A stretch of 64,000 bases of DNA from Limnohabitans radicicola (GCF_014837235.1 NZ_JACYFT010000001.1:1501688-1565687); one strand, 5' to 3'; positions 9,899 through 20,234 are shown, numbered from the stretch's first letter. Numbers and translations: made by a program. Notes: generated by a model not told the origin, from the sequence alone.

Positions 9899-10305
9899 GC
9901 CCACTGGACATGCTGAAAAAAATCAACGCCATGGCCGAATTCAACCGCTGGTGCGGCATCGAAGTCACCGTGGCCGAACCCGGCTTTGTCGAAATCCAGA
10001 TGCCTTGGCGGCCCGAAGTTGGACAGTATTCGGGGTTCTTGCATGCGGGTTTGATCGGCACACTCATCGACACCGCGTGCGGGTTCGCAGCAGGCACTGT
10101 GGCGGGACCGAATTTGCTGGCTGCGAACTTCTCGGTCAACTGCTTGCGGCCTGCGGTGGGACAAAAGTTCATTGCCCGGGCTCGGGTGGTCAAGCCGGGC
10201 AAAGCGCAGGTGTTCACCAGTTGCGACTTGTTGGCGGTGGACTCGGAGGGCGAAAAACTGGTGGCCAACGGTCAGACTTTGCTCACGGTGGTTCAGGCCG
10301 CATGA
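9895..10305 (+). CDS. PaaI-type hotdog-fold thioesterase
   Basis: The 136-residue protein shows a single hotdog domain, with HAGLIGTLIDTACGFAAG as the central helix region found in PaaI-like acyl-CoA thioesterases (the usual H-G-G at this place reads H-A-G). The ATG at 9895 overlaps the MerR stop (ATGA); an earlier in-frame start would lie inside merR. Such enzymes hydrolyse acyl- or aryl-CoA esters in the cytosol. Its neighbours, an acyl-CoA ligase and an esterase, fit a small acyl-CoA metabolism cluster. Confidence 0.88.
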   Translation: MSPLDMLKKINAMAEFNRWCGIEVTVAEPGFVEIQMPWRPEVGQYSGFLHAGLIGTLIDTACGFAAGTVAGPNLLAANFSVNCLRPAVGQKFIARARVVKPGKAQVFTSCDLLAVDSEGEKLVANGQTLLTVVQAA

Positions 10306-10338
10306 GTTTGTTGAGTCTGCGGGTTTCGGTTTGCCGCG

Positions 10339-10953
10339 TCAGTGGGTGCGCTGCCAAAGCGCCATGCCCCTTTGCGCCTTGCTGACATCGCTGGGTGTGA
10401 GCCTCACGGGGCCTTGCGGGGTCTGACGCAATAGATTGGCCAGGGCCATCAGCGTTTCTTCGGGTCCACTCAGCAACTCCAGCTCCAGCTCCAGCAGTGA
10501 TTCGCTCAAGTCGGTGCCAGGCACATGGATGTGGCCTTGGTCCAGCGCCACTTCGACCCGTGCGCCAGCGTGGTGGATGACCCAGCGCTGGCGTTCAAAA
10601 TCGGTGCAGAACAGGGCACTCAAATGCGGTTTCATGGCCATCAACTCGGCAGCCAGGGTGGTGTCGTCCACCAGGATGTCGAATTGCAGGGCACCCGGTG
10701 TGGCCGGTGCTTCCCACTCCTGCCGCCGTGACAGTCCGTGGGTGCTTTGACCTGCGGTTTTGACCGTCAGCAGCCATTGATCTCCCGCCAGCCGTTCCCG
10801 CACCGCCATGCGGCGCTGCTGCAGCGCCAGGTTGGGCGTGTCGAAGTAGGTGTTGAGCAGGCGTTGAGAGCGTGCACCTGCGGCCAGCAGCGGGTGTGTC
10901 AGCAGCCGTGGCAAATCTGCTTCGGTCAGACAGAGTTTGAGTTCGGTTTCCAT
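10339..10953 (-). CDS. CYTH-domain inorganic/thiamine triphosphatase-like protein
   Basis: The ATG at 10953 gives a 204-residue protein that begins METELKL, the ExExK signature that binds the triphosphate and metal in the CYTH (tunnel) fold. Further acidic and basic strands follow (NTYFDTPNLAL, RRMAVRERLAG, RVEVALDQG, ELELELLSG). It corresponds to the N-terminal half of YgiF-type proteins, without the CHAD domain. The likely reaction is hydrolysis of inorganic triphosphate or a related compound. It lies 7 bp downstream of uvrA on the same strand; a functional link with DNA repair is not evident. Confidence 0.9.
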   Translation of the reverse strand: METELKLCLTEADLPRLLTHPLLAAGARSQRLLNTYFDTPNLALQQRRMAVRERLAGDQWLLTVKTAGQSTHGLSRRQEWEAPATPGALQFDILVDDTTLAAELMAMKPHLSALFCTDFERQRWVIHHAGARVEVALDQGHIHVPGTDLSESLLELELELLSGPEETLMALANLLRQTPQGPVRLTPSDVSKAQRGMALWQRTH

Positions 10954-10960
10954 GCGGATC

Positions 10961-13894
10961 TCATGCCTTTGGCAGCAGCCGCTGTAAGTAGTGCCCGGTG
11001 AAGCTGGCCTTGTTATTGGCCAATTGCTCGGGTGTGCCCTCGCCCAGCACCGTACCACCGCCCGCACCGCCTTCTGGCCCCATGTCGATCAGCCAGTCGG
11101 CCGTTTTGATCACGTCGAGGTTGTGTTCGATGATGACGATGGTGTTGCCCGCGTCGCGCAGCTGGTGCAGCACCTTGAGCAGCAGGTCGATGTCGGCAAA
11201 GTGCAGGCCGGTGGTGGGTTCGTCCAGGATGTAGAGGGTGCGGCCCGTGTCGCGTTTGGACAGCTCCAGCGCCAACTTGACGCGTTGCGCTTCGCCGCCC
11301 GACAAGGTGGTGGCGCTTTGTCCCAGGCGGATGTAGGTCAGGCCCACGTCGAGCAGGGTTTGCAGCTTGCGGGCGATGGTGGGCACGGCACTGAAGAACT
11401 GGTGTGCGGCTTCCACCGTCATGTTCAGAATTTGCGCGATGTTCTGGCCTTTGTATTGCACTTCCAGTGTTTCGCGGTTGTAGCGCATGCCGTGGCACAC
11501 ATCGCAGGGCACGTACACATCGGGCAAGAAGTGCATCTCCACTTTCACCATGCCGTCGCCCTGGCAGGCTTCGCAGCGGCCGCCGGTCACGTTGAAGCTG
11601 AAGCGCCCCGGGCCATAACCGCGCTCTCGTGCAGCAGGCACCTCGGCCATCAGCTCGCGGATGTGGGTGAACAGGCCCGTGTAAGTGGCGGGGTTGCTGC
11701 GCGGGGTGCGGCCAATGGGCGACTGGTCCACATTGATCACTTTGTCAAAGTGCTCCAGACCCAAGATGGCTTCGTGCTTGGCGGCTTCGTCGTGGGCGCG
11801 GTGAATTTGGTGGGCAGCGGCGGCATACAGCGTGTCGTTCACCAGTGTGGATTTGCCTGAGCCCGACACCCCGGTCACACAGGTCAGCAGGCCCACGGGG
11901 AACTTCACGTTCACGTTTTTCAGGTTGTTGCCCGAGGCACCGACGATCTCGATGAAGTCCTTGCCCGCCTTGTGGCGCTTGGGAATGTCGATCTTTTTGC
12001 GGCCCGACATGTATTGGCCCGTGACCGAATCGGGTGCGGCCAGGATGTCGGCGCAAGTGCCTTGCGCCATCACGCGCCCACCGTGCACGCCAGCGCCCGG
12101 CCCCATGTCGATGACATGGTCGGCCACACGGATCATGTCTTCGTCGTGTTCGACCACCAGCACGCTGTTGCCGATGTCGCGCAGGTGTTGCAGTGTGCCG
12201 ATCAGGCGGTCGTTGTCGCGCTGGTGCAGGCCGATGCTGGGCTCGTCGAGCACATACATCACGCCCGTCAGGCCCGAGCCGATCTGGCTGGCCAAGCGGA
12301 TGCGTTGGGCCTCGCCGCCCGAGAGCGTGTCGGCGCTGCGGTCCAGGCTCAGGTAGTTCAGGCCCACATCGTTGAGGAACTTCAGACGCAGCGCAATTTC
12401 ACGCACCACCTTGTCGGCGATCTCGGCCTTGGAGCCGTGCAGCTTCAGGCTCTGAAAGTACTGCTGGGATTCGCCCAGCGTGATGTGGCTGATCTCGTAA
12501 ATGGCGCGGGACTGAGCGCCCTCGCCAATGCGCACATGGCGTGCCTCGCGCCGCAATCGTGTGCCGTGGCAATCGGTGCAGGCCTGGGTGTTGCGGTAGC
12601 GGGCCAGGTCTTCGCGCACCACGGGCGAGTCGGTTTCGCGGTAGCGCCGCGTCATGTTGGGGATGATCCCCTCAAACGGATGTTTCTTGCTGACCTTTTT
12701 GCCCTGTGAGGCCCCTGACTCCATCACATAGCTGAACTTGATTTCTTCATCGCCCGAGCCGTGCAGCAACACCTGCTGGTGTGCGGAGGCGAGTTGTTCA
12801 AATGGGGTTTCGATGTCGAATTGGTAATGCTTGGCCAGGCTTTCGAGCATGCTGAAGTAAAAGCCGTTGCGCCGATCCCAGCCCTTGATGGCCCCACTGG
12901 CCAGGCTCAGACTAGGGAAAGCAACCACCCGCTCCGGGTCAAAAAACGCCATGGTGCCAATCCCATCGCAGCTGGGGCATGCGCCCATGGGCGAGTTGAA
13001 CGAGAACAAGCGCGGCTCCAGCTCGCTGATGGAGTAGCTGCACACCGGGCAGGAGAACTTGGCGTTGAACAGGTGTTCTTTGCCGGTGTCCATCTCCAGT
13101 GCCACAGCACGGTGTTCGGCCAGTTGCAGCGCGGCCTCAAAGCTCTCGGCCAGGCGTTGGCGAAGGGCATCGCGGGCCTTGGCATCTTCTTCCGAGCGGA
13201 TCTTGATGCGGTCCACCACCACGTCGATGTTGTGCTTCTCGGTTTTCTTGAGGGTGGGCAGGTCTTCCACCTCAAAGGTCTGGCCATTGATGCGAAAGCG
13301 CACATAGCCCAGCGCCTGCATCTGCTCAAACACCTTTTCAAACTCGCCTTTTTTCTCGCGGGCAATGGGCGCGAGGACCATCAGCTTGGTGTCTTCGGGC
13401 AGGGCCAGCACGGCGTCCACCATCTGGCTGACGGTTTGGGCTTGCAGGGGCAGCTTGTGGTCGGGGCAGTACGGCGTGCCTGCGCGGGCATACAACAGGC
13501 GCAGGTAGTCGTGGATCTCGGTCACCGTGCCCACGGTGGAGCGCGGGTTGTGGCTGGTGGCTTTTTGCTCGATGGAAATCGCAGGCGACAGGCCCTCAAT
13601 CAGGTCCACATCGGGTTTGTCCATCAGCTGCAAAAACTGTCGCGCATAGGCCGATAGGCTTTCCACATAACGGCGTTGGCCTTCGGCGTACAGCGTGTCA
13701 AAGGCCAGGCTGGACTTGCCCGAACCCGACAGCCCGGTGATCACCACCAACTGGTTGCGCGGGATGTCGAGGTCGATGTTTTTGAGGTTGTGCGTGCGTG
13801 CGCCCCGCACGCTGATGTGGCTTTGGCGCAAAGCCGCGCCCAGATAACGGTCGTTCTCGGTCTCGGTCAGCGGGGAGTGCGGTGCAGAAGTCAC
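10961..13894 (-). CDS. uvrA: Excinuclease ABC subunit A
   Basis: The 977-residue protein has the two ABC ATPase halves of UvrA. The first Walker A is [13 protein letters not shown] near residue 56 and the second [13 protein letters not shown] near residue 675, each with an ABC signature ([12 protein letters not shown] and [12 protein letters not shown]). Zinc-finger cysteine pairs are seen in CPVC/CPSC and in [14 protein letters not shown]. UvrA recognises bulky DNA damage and loads UvrB for nucleotide excision repair. The length is at the upper end for the family. It is divergent from an MFS gene, with ssb beyond it, a frequent Burkholderiales arrangement. Confidence 0.98.
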   Translation of the reverse strand: MTSAPHSPLTETENDRYLGAALRQSHISVRGARTHNLKNIDLDIPRNQLVVITGLSGSGKSSLAFDTLYAEGQRRYVESLSAYARQFLQLMDKPDVDLIEGLSPAISIEQKATSHNPRSTVGTVTEIHDYLRLLYARAGTPYCPDHKLPLQAQTVSQMVDAVLALPEDTKLMVLAPIAREKKGEFEKVFEQMQALGYVRFRINGQTFEVEDLPTLKKTEKHNIDVVVDRIKIRSEEDAKARDALRQRLAESFEAALQLAEHRAVALEMDTGKEHLFNAKFSCPVCSYSISELEPRLFSFNSPMGACPSCDGIGTMAFFDPERVVAFPSLSLASGAIKGWDRRNGFYFSMLESLAKHYQFDIETPFEQLASAHQQVLLHGSGDEEIKFSYVMESGASQGKKVSKKHPFEGIIPNMTRRYRETDSPVVREDLARYRNTQACTDCHGTRLRREARHVRIGEGAQSRAIYEISHITLGESQQYFQSLKLHGSKAEIADKVVREIALRLKFLNDVGLNYLSLDRSADTLSGGEAQRIRLASQIGSGLTGVMYVLDEPSIGLHQRDNDRLIGTLQHLRDIGNSVLVVEHDEDMIRVADHVIDMGPGAGVHGGRVMAQGTCADILAAPDSVTGQYMSGRKKIDIPKRHKAGKDFIEIVGASGNNLKNVNVKFPVGLLTCVTGVSGSGKSTLVNDTLYAAAAHQIHRAHDEAAKHEAILGLEHFDKVINVDQSPIGRTPRSNPATYTGLFTHIRELMAEVPAARERGYGPGRFSFNVTGGRCEACQGDGMVKVEMHFLPDVYVPCDVCHGMRYNRETLEVQYKGQNIAQILNMTVEAAHQFFSAVPTIARKLQTLLDVGLTYIRLGQSATTLSGGEAQRVKLALELSKRDTGRTLYILDEPTTGLHFADIDLLLKVLHQLRDAGNTIVIIEHNLDVIKTADWLIDMGPEGGAGGGTVLGEGTPEQLANNKASFTGHYLQRLLPKA

Positions 13895-14009
13895 GGGCGG
13901 GCTCGGTCGGCAAAACCTTTGATTATCCGGTCTGGCGCTGTTTTGAGGGAGCGCCGGGCCTAATCGGGGACAATGAGGACCTTTCCGACAGCTGCGCCTT
14001 GCTTTTTCT

Positions 14010-15239
14010 GTGTCCGATCCTGTTCAAGTTCACACTGCTGCCCCTGCCAGCGCGATGACGCCTCTGGAGCGTCGCGCCAGCGCCTCCTTGGCCTCCATTT
14101 TTGCCTTGCGCATGTTGGGCTTGTTTCTGGTGTTGCCTGTGTTCGCGTTGGAAGCGCGCAAATACCCTGGCGGCGACGACCCCGCCCTGCTGGGGCTGGC
14201 CATGGGCATTTATGGCCTGACGCAAGGCGTGTTGCAGCTGCCCTTTGGCATGGCCTCGGACCGTTTTGGCCGCAAGCGCGTGATCGTGCTGGGCTTGCTG
14301 ATTTTTGCAGCAGGCAGCTTTTGGGCGGCGGCGGCCACCGACTTGCAGGGCCTCCTGATCGGGCGCAGCCTGCAAGGCGCAGGCGCGGTTTCGGCGGCCG
14401 TGACGGCCTTGTTGGCCGATTTGACCCGCGACGAGGTGCGCACCAAGGCCATGGCCCTGGTGGGCGCCAGCATCGGGCTGATGTTCGCTGTGTCGCTGGT
14501 GTTGGCCCCGGTGCTGGCGCAGGCGGTGGGCTTGGCCGGCTTGTTTGGCATCACCGGGGTTCTGGCTTTGCTGGGTGTGGGGGTGGTGGTCTGGGGCGCG
14601 CCTGCTGCGCCGAACATGGCCCACCAGGCGCGTGGCCGTCTGGTGGATGTCCTGCGTCACCCCGGGCTGATGCGCCTGAATTTGGGCGTGTTTGTTCTGC
14701 ATGCTGTGCAGCTGGCCATGTGGGTGGCGGTGCCCGCTTTGCTGGTGCAGGCCGGTTTGCCCAAAGACCACCACTGGCAGGTGTATTTGCCGGCCGTGCT
14801 GGCGTCGTTTGTGCTCATGGGGGGCATGTTTGCGTTGGAGCGACGCGGGCACCTCAAAAAGGTGTTTTTGGCGGCGATTGCCCTGATCGCGCTGGTGCAG
14901 CTGGGCTTGCTCGTGCAGGCCTGGGGCTCAGCCCGTTTGTGGCCGCTGGCAGGGCTGCTGTTTGCGTTCTTTTGCGGCTTCAACATCCTGGAGGCCACCC
15001 AGCCGAGCATGGTGTCCCGCCTGGCCCCCATGCCTGTGCGTGGCGCGGCCATGGGTCTGTACAACACGCTGCAGTCGCTGGGCTTTTTTGTGGGCGGTTG
15101 GCTGGGTGGCTGGTTGGTCAAGTCCTGGGGCAGTCCGGCGCTGTTCCTGTGCTGTGCAGGCGCCATGCTGATCTGGTGGCTGGTCGCCTTGCCGATGCAG
15201 GCCCCTGGTCGAACCGTACCGGTCCGACAGGACGCATAA
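14010..15239 (+). CDS. MFS transporter, probable efflux pump (YajR-like)
   Basis: The protein of 409 residues has about twelve hydrophobic helices. Motif A of the major facilitator superfamily is visible as [13 protein letters not shown] near residue 80. Charged loops and the start region ([14 protein letters not shown]) resemble the YajR/uvrA-adjacent MFS group, but no cytosolic C-terminal domain is present. A GTG at 14010 is the best upstream start; an ATG at 14055 is a possible shorter start. The substrate is unknown. ssb follows 25 bp downstream. Confidence 0.88.
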   Translation: MSDPVQVHTAAPASAMTPLERRASASLASIFALRMLGLFLVLPVFALEARKYPGGDDPALLGLAMGIYGLTQGVLQLPFGMASDRFGRKRVIVLGLLIFAAGSFWAAAATDLQGLLIGRSLQGAGAVSAAVTALLADLTRDEVRTKAMALVGASIGLMFAVSLVLAPVLAQAVGLAGLFGITGVLALLGVGVVVWGAPAAPNMAHQARGRLVDVLRHPGLMRLNLGVFVLHAVQLAMWVAVPALLVQAGLPKDHHWQVYLPAVLASFVLMGGMFALERRGHLKKVFLAAIALIALVQLGLLVQAWGSARLWPLAGLLFAFFCGFNILEATQPSMVSRLAPMPVRGAAMGLYNTLQSLGFFVGGWLGGWLVKSWGSPALFLCCAGAMLIWWLVALPMQAPGRTVPVRQDA

Positions 15240-15264
15240 TTGCGGAATATCTGAGGAGTTCACC

Positions 15265-15777
15265 ATGGCATCCGTCAACAAAGTCATCATCGTCGGCAAT
15301 CTGGGCCGCGACCCCGAAACCCGCTACATGCCGTCGGGCGATGCCGTGACCAACATCACGGTGGCGACCACCGATCGATACAAGGACAAGCAGTCCGGCG
15401 AAATGAAAGAAGCCACAGAATGGCACCGCATCAGCTTCTTCGGCAAGCTGGCCGAGATCGCGGGCCAGTACCTGAAAAAAGGTTCGCAGGTCTATGTCGA
15501 AGGCAGTCTGCGTACCCGCAAGTACACCGACAAGGACGGCGTGGAAAAGTACGCCACCGAAATCCGTGCCGACACCATGCAGATGCTGGGCTCGCGCCAG
15601 GGCATGGGCGGCAGCGGTGGTGAGGACGGCGGTTACTCGCGTGAATCTTCGGGTGGCGGTGGCTATGCCCGCCCTGCAGCACCTGCGCAGCGCCCCGCTG
15701 CTGCGCCTGCTGCACGCCCGGCTGCTGCTCCCGCCCCGAGCGGTTTTGACGACATGGACGACGACATCCCTTTCTGA
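15265..15777 (+). CDS. ssb: Single-stranded DNA-binding protein
   Basis: A 170-residue SSB. The OB-fold runs over about residues 1-110 ([18 protein letters not shown]), followed by a flexible Gly/Ala/Pro-rich linker and the acidic tip MDDDIPF that docks repair and replication partners. It binds ssDNA as a tetramer. The ATG at 15265 follows a GAGGAG site. A clear intrinsic terminator lies 23 bp downstream. The Ala/Pro-rich linker is typical of beta-proteobacterial SSBs. Confidence 0.98.
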   Translation: MASVNKVIIVGNLGRDPETRYMPSGDAVTNITVATTDRYKDKQSGEMKEATEWHRISFFGKLAEIAGQYLKKGSQVYVEGSLRTRKYTDKDGVEKYATEIRADTMQMLGSRQGMGGSGGEDGGYSRESSGGGGYARPAAPAQRPAAAPAARPAAAPAPSGFDDMDDDIPF

Positions 15778-15800
15778 GTTCGGCTTACCCCGCCCAGTGA

Positions 15801-15831
15801 ACCCGCAGATCGAAAGACTGCGGGTTTTTTT
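15801..15831 (+). terminator. Rho-independent terminator after ssb
   Basis: ACCCGCAG (15801-15808) pairs perfectly with CTGCGGGT (15818-15825) around a 9-nt loop, followed by a run of seven T. It ends the uvrA-divergent MFS-ssb unit. Confidence 0.92.
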
Positions 15832-15922
15832 GTGGTCTGGGTCACATTGCACTCATTGCGGTTGAAACTGAAACGAACCGTCAGGGAGTGTTTGGGGTGC
15901 ATCGCCGGTTCAGAATGGTTGC

Positions 15923-17260
15923 ATGAACGAAATCAACTCCCGCAGCCTGCCGCCAGACGATCCCTTGCGCCGGGTCTTGCACAACGAAATCCATGCCCGG
16001 CCATCGGCCCGGGTGCGCTTGCCGGCCTTGATCGTTTACGTGGCCGTTCTGAACGAGGGGGTGTCCCGTGCGCAGGAGCTGGCGCATCTGCAGAGCCTGC
16101 CCGGGCATGCTGATCTGACGGCTGAACAATTGCAAGGCAACTTTTTGCGCTTGCGCTGCGAGGGATTCACGGTCAAGTGGGAGCGGCACACCGAATTCAC
16201 ACGCTATTCGATCGTGCAGTCGCTGCCTGCGCACGCCGACTGGGGCGCGGCCTTGCCGAGCCTGACGCCGCATGTGGCCACGGGCACCTCTTGGTTGCGA
16301 GACCTTCCGGGCCAGACCGTGGCGGCCATTGCGCTGGCCATGCTGCCTGTCGGCTTGGAGCCGGCGGACTGGTTGCCCAAAGCGCAGGCCTGGTTGGGCG
16401 ATGGCGCGGTCGTCGGTTCGCGCATGGGCCACACCAGCGAAGGGCAGTCGCATTCGTGTTTGCTCACGCATTTCCGCATTGGCGAAGACGGCTTCGAGCG
16501 CATGCTGGTGTTGGCGCCTGCTGACACGCCCGAAGGCCGAGCGGGGCGCATTTCCCAGCGTGTGCTGGAGCTGGAGACCTACCGTCTGATGGCCTTGCGT
16601 GGCCTGCCTGTGGCCAAGCAACTGTCGCCTGTGCTGTCGCAGGCCGAGGCGCAATTGGCCGACATCACGGCGCGGCTGGAGCACAAGCAGGACGGGGACC
16701 AGTCGCTGCTGGACGATTTGGTGGGTTTGGCCGCACGGGTGGAGCGCGCCACGGCCGAGCACGGGTACCGTTTTGCGGCCACACGGGCCTATGACCGTCT
16801 GGTGAGCGAGCGCGTCGCCGAATTGCGTGAACGCCCTTTGCCAGGTACACAGACGGTGGGTGAGTTCATGCAGCGGCGTCTTTCGCCCGCCATGGCCACC
16901 GTTGTCGCCACATCGCAGCGCCTGTCGGATTTATCAGAGCGGGTGTCGCGCACCAGCGCTTTGCTGCGCACGAGGGTGGACATCGCCACCGAAGCACAAA
17001 ACCAGCAGCTGCTCGCCAAGCTCACCCGCGGGCAAGATCTGCAGTTGCGCCTGCAGTCCACCGTGGAAGGCCTGTCGATCGCGGCCATCAGCTATTACGT
17101 GGTCAGCTTGCTGCTGTATGGTGCCAAGGCACTCGCCAAACTGGGCCTGCCGCTGCACCCAGAGATGGTGGCTGGCCTGTCGATTCCGCTGGTGCTGTGG
17201 GGGGTGTGGAAGACAGTGCAGCGCATCCACGACAGGCTGCACCGGGCCAGCGGTCACTGA
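15923..17260 (+). CDS. DUF3422-family membrane-anchored protein
   Basis: The 445-residue protein begins MNEINSRSLPPDDPLRRVL and has the LHNEIHARPS motif that marks DUF3422. The long N-terminal and central part (to about residue 375) is soluble and helical, with a stretch that could form a coiled coil near 310-375. Two hydrophobic segments follow (about 384-405 and 412-430), so the protein is likely held in the inner membrane by its C-terminus. No enzymatic motif is recognised and the function is unknown. It faces the ModA-like gene tail to tail. Confidence 0.85.
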   Translation: MNEINSRSLPPDDPLRRVLHNEIHARPSARVRLPALIVYVAVLNEGVSRAQELAHLQSLPGHADLTAEQLQGNFLRLRCEGFTVKWERHTEFTRYSIVQSLPAHADWGAALPSLTPHVATGTSWLRDLPGQTVAAIALAMLPVGLEPADWLPKAQAWLGDGAVVGSRMGHTSEGQSHSCLLTHFRIGEDGFERMLVLAPADTPEGRAGRISQRVLELETYRLMALRGLPVAKQLSPVLSQAEAQLADITARLEHKQDGDQSLLDDLVGLAARVERATAEHGYRFAATRAYDRLVSERVAELRERPLPGTQTVGEFMQRRLSPAMATVVATSQRLSDLSERVSRTSALLRTRVDIATEAQNQQLLAKLTRGQDLQLRLQSTVEGLSIAAISYYVVSLLLYGAKALAKLGLPLHPEMVAGLSIPLVLWGVWKTVQRIHDRLHRASGH

Positions 17261-17266
17261 CCGCTG
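17248..17266. terminator. Perfect dyad between convergent genes, possible bidirectional terminator
   Basis: CAGCGGTCA and TGACCGCTG flank a single base, forming a 19-bp dyad that includes the DUF3422 stop codon and reaches to within a few bases of the ModA-like stop. There is no T-run on either side, so termination is a guess from position and symmetry. Confidence 0.45.
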
Positions 17267-17272
17267 ACGGGC

Positions 17273-18058
17273 TTATTTGCTGACCGGATCCACCCCTGTG
17301 CTGCGCACAATGTCGGCCACAGCGGGTGAAGTGAAAAAACGCACCAGGTGCTTGGCCGCTTCTTGTTGCTCTGAGCCTTGCACCAGCGCTGACGAGAAGA
17401 AGATGGTTTGCTGAACGGCGTCGGGCAGCGTGCCCACGAAGTCGAGCTCCTTGAAGTAGATCAGTTCGCTCACTTGCTGAAAGCCCAGCTCGGCCTCGCC
17501 GCGCGCCACCACCGCGCCCACGCGCTCGCTCATGATTTTTTTGGCGGTTTTTTGCATCTGTTCGGCAATGCCCAGTTTGGGGAACATCTCGGTGGACAGG
17601 TAGGTGCCGCTGGCGCTGGCCGAGTAGGCCACCGACTTGGCGTTCAGCAGGGTCTGCTTGAGGGCTTCGACGGTGCTGATGTCGGGTTTGGGCGTGCCCT
17701 TGCGCACGGCCACACCGATCTGCGAACGCACCAAATCCACGCGGCTGCCGGACACCAGCTTGCCGTCTTTCATCAGGGCTTCCAGGCCGCCTTCGGACAG
17801 GATCACCAGATCGAACTTTTCGCCGCGCGCAAAGCGGCTGGGGATGGAGTCGGGTGCGTTGCCAATCGAAGCGCCATAAGCGCTGATGACCTTGTGGCCA
17901 CTGGCGGCCTCGTAGATGGGTACCAGTTTTTTGTAGGCCTCGGTGAAGGCGCCCGAGGTGATGACGCGGATCTCGGCAGCTTGTGCGGCCAAGGAGGCGA
18001 AGGCCAATAAGGCACTGGCGATCAGGCCACGGCGGGTGAGGGTGTTGGAGAACATCAT
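17273..18058 (-). CDS. Periplasmic substrate-binding protein, ModA-like
   Basis: The 261-residue product has a signal peptide with an Arg-Arg pair (MMFSNTLTRRGLIASALLAF, cleavage near AQAA). The mature part follows the type II binding-protein fold of the molybdate-binding family (EIRVITSGAFTEAYKKL, FDLVILSEGG, YSASASGTYLS). An AAAGG site lies upstream of the start at 18058. No modB, modC or modE is nearby, so it is an orphan; in Comamonadaceae such orphans are common and the ligand is uncertain. It lies just downstream of a porin gene, separated by a short tandem repeat. Confidence 0.82.
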   Translation of the reverse strand: MMFSNTLTRRGLIASALLAFASLAAQAAEIRVITSGAFTEAYKKLVPIYEAASGHKVISAYGASIGNAPDSIPSRFARGEKFDLVILSEGGLEALMKDGKLVSGSRVDLVRSQIGVAVRKGTPKPDISTVEALKQTLLNAKSVAYSASASGTYLSTEMFPKLGIAEQMQKTAKKIMSERVGAVVARGEAELGFQQVSELIYFKELDFVGTLPDAVQQTIFFSSALVQGSEQQEAAKHLVRFFTSPAVADIVRSTGVDPVSK

Positions 18059-18074
18059 GTAGAACCTTTCGGCG

Positions 18075-18120
18075 GTGTGCTAGAAAGCTTTCAGAAGGTG
18101 TGCTAGAAAGCTTTCAGAAG
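18075..18120. repeat. Tandem duplication of 23 bp at the porin 3' end
   Basis: Two exact 23-bp copies lie head to tail (18075-18097 and 18098-18120), and the first six bases of a third follow. Each copy holds the palindrome GAAAGCTTTC. The right-hand copy contains the porin stop codon, so the left-hand copy is a duplicate of the porin tail in the 3' untranslated region. Confidence 0.9.
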
Positions 18121-19190
18121 GTGTGCTTGACGCCCATTGAGAAGCCTTTCCCGGTGCTGGCGTTGCCTGTACCCTGGTAGTTGTTTTTCCACTTGGTTGA
18201 ATCAAGCTCAGCATAAACCAGCGAACGCTTGGAGAGTTTGTACTCTGCAAATGTCACCATGCGGTTGAATCCATCTGCCGTCAGTCCTGTGCGCGAGCGG
18301 TCCACTTTGTAATACGTCGCGATCAGGCTCAGGCTGTCGGACAAGGGGTGGTTGACACCCAGACCGAGGGTTTTGTTTTCCGTCTTGGCAACAAGAGAAG
18401 TTTGTGCCTCGTGTTGCCCGTAGGATAAATTCAGCTTGCTGTCGCCCAGTTTGGCACTGACGCCGCCGAAGTAGGCTTTCAAATCCAGGTTGGCAATCGA
18501 TTTGAATTGGCTGTAAGCCAATGTTGCGGCAAATCGGGCATCTTCATAGGCCAGGCTGGCACCGGTGCTGGACAACTTGGCGTTGCTGCCGTTTTGTTCG
18601 CCAAAGCCGTACATGGCTCGACCAGAAAAGTTGCCGAATTTCCCGATGTACTTGATGGCGTTATCGAGGCGATAGGAGCCCGAAGAAGAGCCTGCCGAGC
18701 CGTATTCTTGCCCCAGTTTGTGTCCACTCAATGCGGCGATCTGGATGTTGGGGTTGAAGCTGGCATAGCGGTTACCCAGAGGGTCAACCACGCCCACAGC
18801 GTCGGCCAGCAAGGTGGTTTGACGACCGCCCAATGCGGTGCCCCACGCACCGCTCAGACCGACAACGGAGGCTCGGTCAAAAAATTTGGCGTTTGCCGGA
18901 GTGCCAGTGTCGACGTTGAGACCGGTTTCGAAATTGAATTCGGCTTTCAAGCCGCCACCCAGGTCTTCGGTGCCGCGATAACCCAGACGGCTTGTGGTGT
19001 CGATGCCACTGCCCATGGCGTTGGCATTGGCCGTTGCAGGCGCGTTGGATGCATCCATTCCTGAGGTGTGACGAACACCCAAATCAGCGACACCATAAAT
19101 GCCGACAGCACTTTGTCCGTGGGAGAGCGAGGTAAAGCAGACGATGGCAGCCGCGCAGGCGATTTTGTTGAGAGCAGATGATGTTTTCAT
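18114..19190 (-). CDS. Gram-negative general porin
   Basis: From the ATG at 19190 the protein has 358 residues: a signal peptide (MKTSSALNKIACAAAIVCFT, cleavage after SHGQ or nearby) and then a 16-strand trimeric porin pattern. It opens with SAVGIYGVADLGVRH and ends with the outer-membrane signature GVKHTF, with a terminal phenylalanine recognised by BamA. The motif RLGYRGTEDLGGGLKAEF is the comamonad/Burkholderia porin hallmark. It should form diffusion channels in the outer membrane. A LysR gene diverges from it across 112 bp of AT-rich DNA and may control it. Confidence 0.93.
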   Translation of the reverse strand: MKTSSALNKIACAAAIVCFTSLSHGQSAVGIYGVADLGVRHTSGMDASNAPATANANAMGSGIDTTSRLGYRGTEDLGGGLKAEFNFETGLNVDTGTPANAKFFDRASVVGLSGAWGTALGGRQTTLLADAVGVVDPLGNRYASFNPNIQIAALSGHKLGQEYGSAGSSSGSYRLDNAIKYIGKFGNFSGRAMYGFGEQNGSNAKLSSTGASLAYEDARFAATLAYSQFKSIANLDLKAYFGGVSAKLGDSKLNLSYGQHEAQTSLVAKTENKTLGLGVNHPLSDSLSLIATYYKVDRSRTGLTADGFNRMVTFAEYKLSKRSLVYAELDSTKWKNNYQGTGNASTGKGFSMGVKHTF

Positions 19191-19302
19191 GTGGATTCCA
19201 TTGGAAATGCATAGACCTGTCAGAAACAGGGTTTCAAACGACAAGTTGATCGTCCATGAAAATCAGAATTTAATGAATTGCAATTTTTTATATGATTGAT
19301 GC

Positions 19303-20226
19303 ATGGCGAACATCAATTTCGATCTGCAACAGCTTCAGGCCTTCATTGCAGTGGCCGATAAAGGCAGCTTTCGCGCTGCGGCAGAATTCATCCATCTTTC
19401 TGCCCCCGCCATCAGCAGGCGCATTGAGAAGCTGGAATCCTTGATCGGTATCCGGCTGTTCAATCGAACGACGCGTGACGTTGAACTGACGAGTCTTGGG
19501 CGGGTTTTTCTGGAGCGTGCGCGTTGCGCGATGGATGATTTGGAAGCCGCGATGCTGGGCATCTCGGACATCGCCGCCACCCGCAGCGGCCGCGTGGCCG
19601 TGGCTTGTGTGCCATCGGCAGCACTTTACTTTTTGCCCAATGTCATCAGCAGCTTCACAGGCCGTTTCCCCGCCATCCGCATCCGTGTGATCGATGGCGG
19701 TATGGGAGAAACTTTGCAAAGTGTGCTGTCAGGGGAAGCGGACTTTGGAATTGGATTCATCAACAGCCCTGTGCCGGGCATCAAGTTTGATCCTATCCAC
19801 GCAGATTCATTTGTTGTGGCCATGCAACGACAGCATCGCATGGCCAAGCGAAAGCACATTTCCTGGGCCGAAATACAAGGTGAAAAACTGATCGCGGTGG
19901 CGCGCACCAGTGGCAATCGGCAGCTGATCGATGAGGTGCTGATTCAGGCAGGTCTGCAAGCTGACTATGCATTCGAAGTCAGTCACATCGGCACGCTGCT
20001 TGGGATGGTGGAGGCGGGCTTGGGATTGGCAGTGGTGCCAAGAATGGCACTGCCTTTGGGGCATGCCACCATGGTGGGTATCCCTTTGAAAAATCCAGTG
20101 ATTTCACGCCATCTTGGGTTGCTCACAAGGCAGGGCGCTGCCATGCGTCCTGCCGCAGCCATTTTTCACGAATACCTCTCGGAAGACATCCAGCGGCGTG
20201 CGCCTGACGCCACCCTGATAGCCTGA
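19303..20226 (+). CDS. LysR-family transcriptional regulator
   Basis: The 307-residue regulator has the N-terminal winged helix typical of LysR (DLQQLQAFIAVADKGSFRAAAEF and the recognition helix APAISRRIEKLE) and a C-terminal effector domain with GFINSPVPG and GLGLAVVPRMAL. It is divergent from the porin gene and convergent with the Bug-type binding protein gene, so either the porin or the tricarballylate-type locus could be its target. The effector is unknown. Confidence 0.92.
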   Translation: MANINFDLQQLQAFIAVADKGSFRAAAEFIHLSAPAISRRIEKLESLIGIRLFNRTTRDVELTSLGRVFLERARCAMDDLEAAMLGISDIAATRSGRVAVACVPSAALYFLPNVISSFTGRFPAIRIRVIDGGMGETLQSVLSGEADFGIGFINSPVPGIKFDPIHADSFVVAMQRQHRMAKRKHISWAEIQGEKLIAVARTSGNRQLIDEVLIQAGLQADYAFEVSHIGTLLGMVEAGLGLAVVPRMALPLGHATMVGIPLKNPVISRHLGLLTRQGAAMRPAAAIFHEYLSEDIQRRAPDATLIA

Positions 20227-20234
20227 ATTGGGCG

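Noticed and set aside
19288..19302. A second copy of the GATTGATGCAT motif before the LysR gene at 19303
   Set aside because: Only half of the dyad is present and it overlaps the start codon, so the match is probably by chance.
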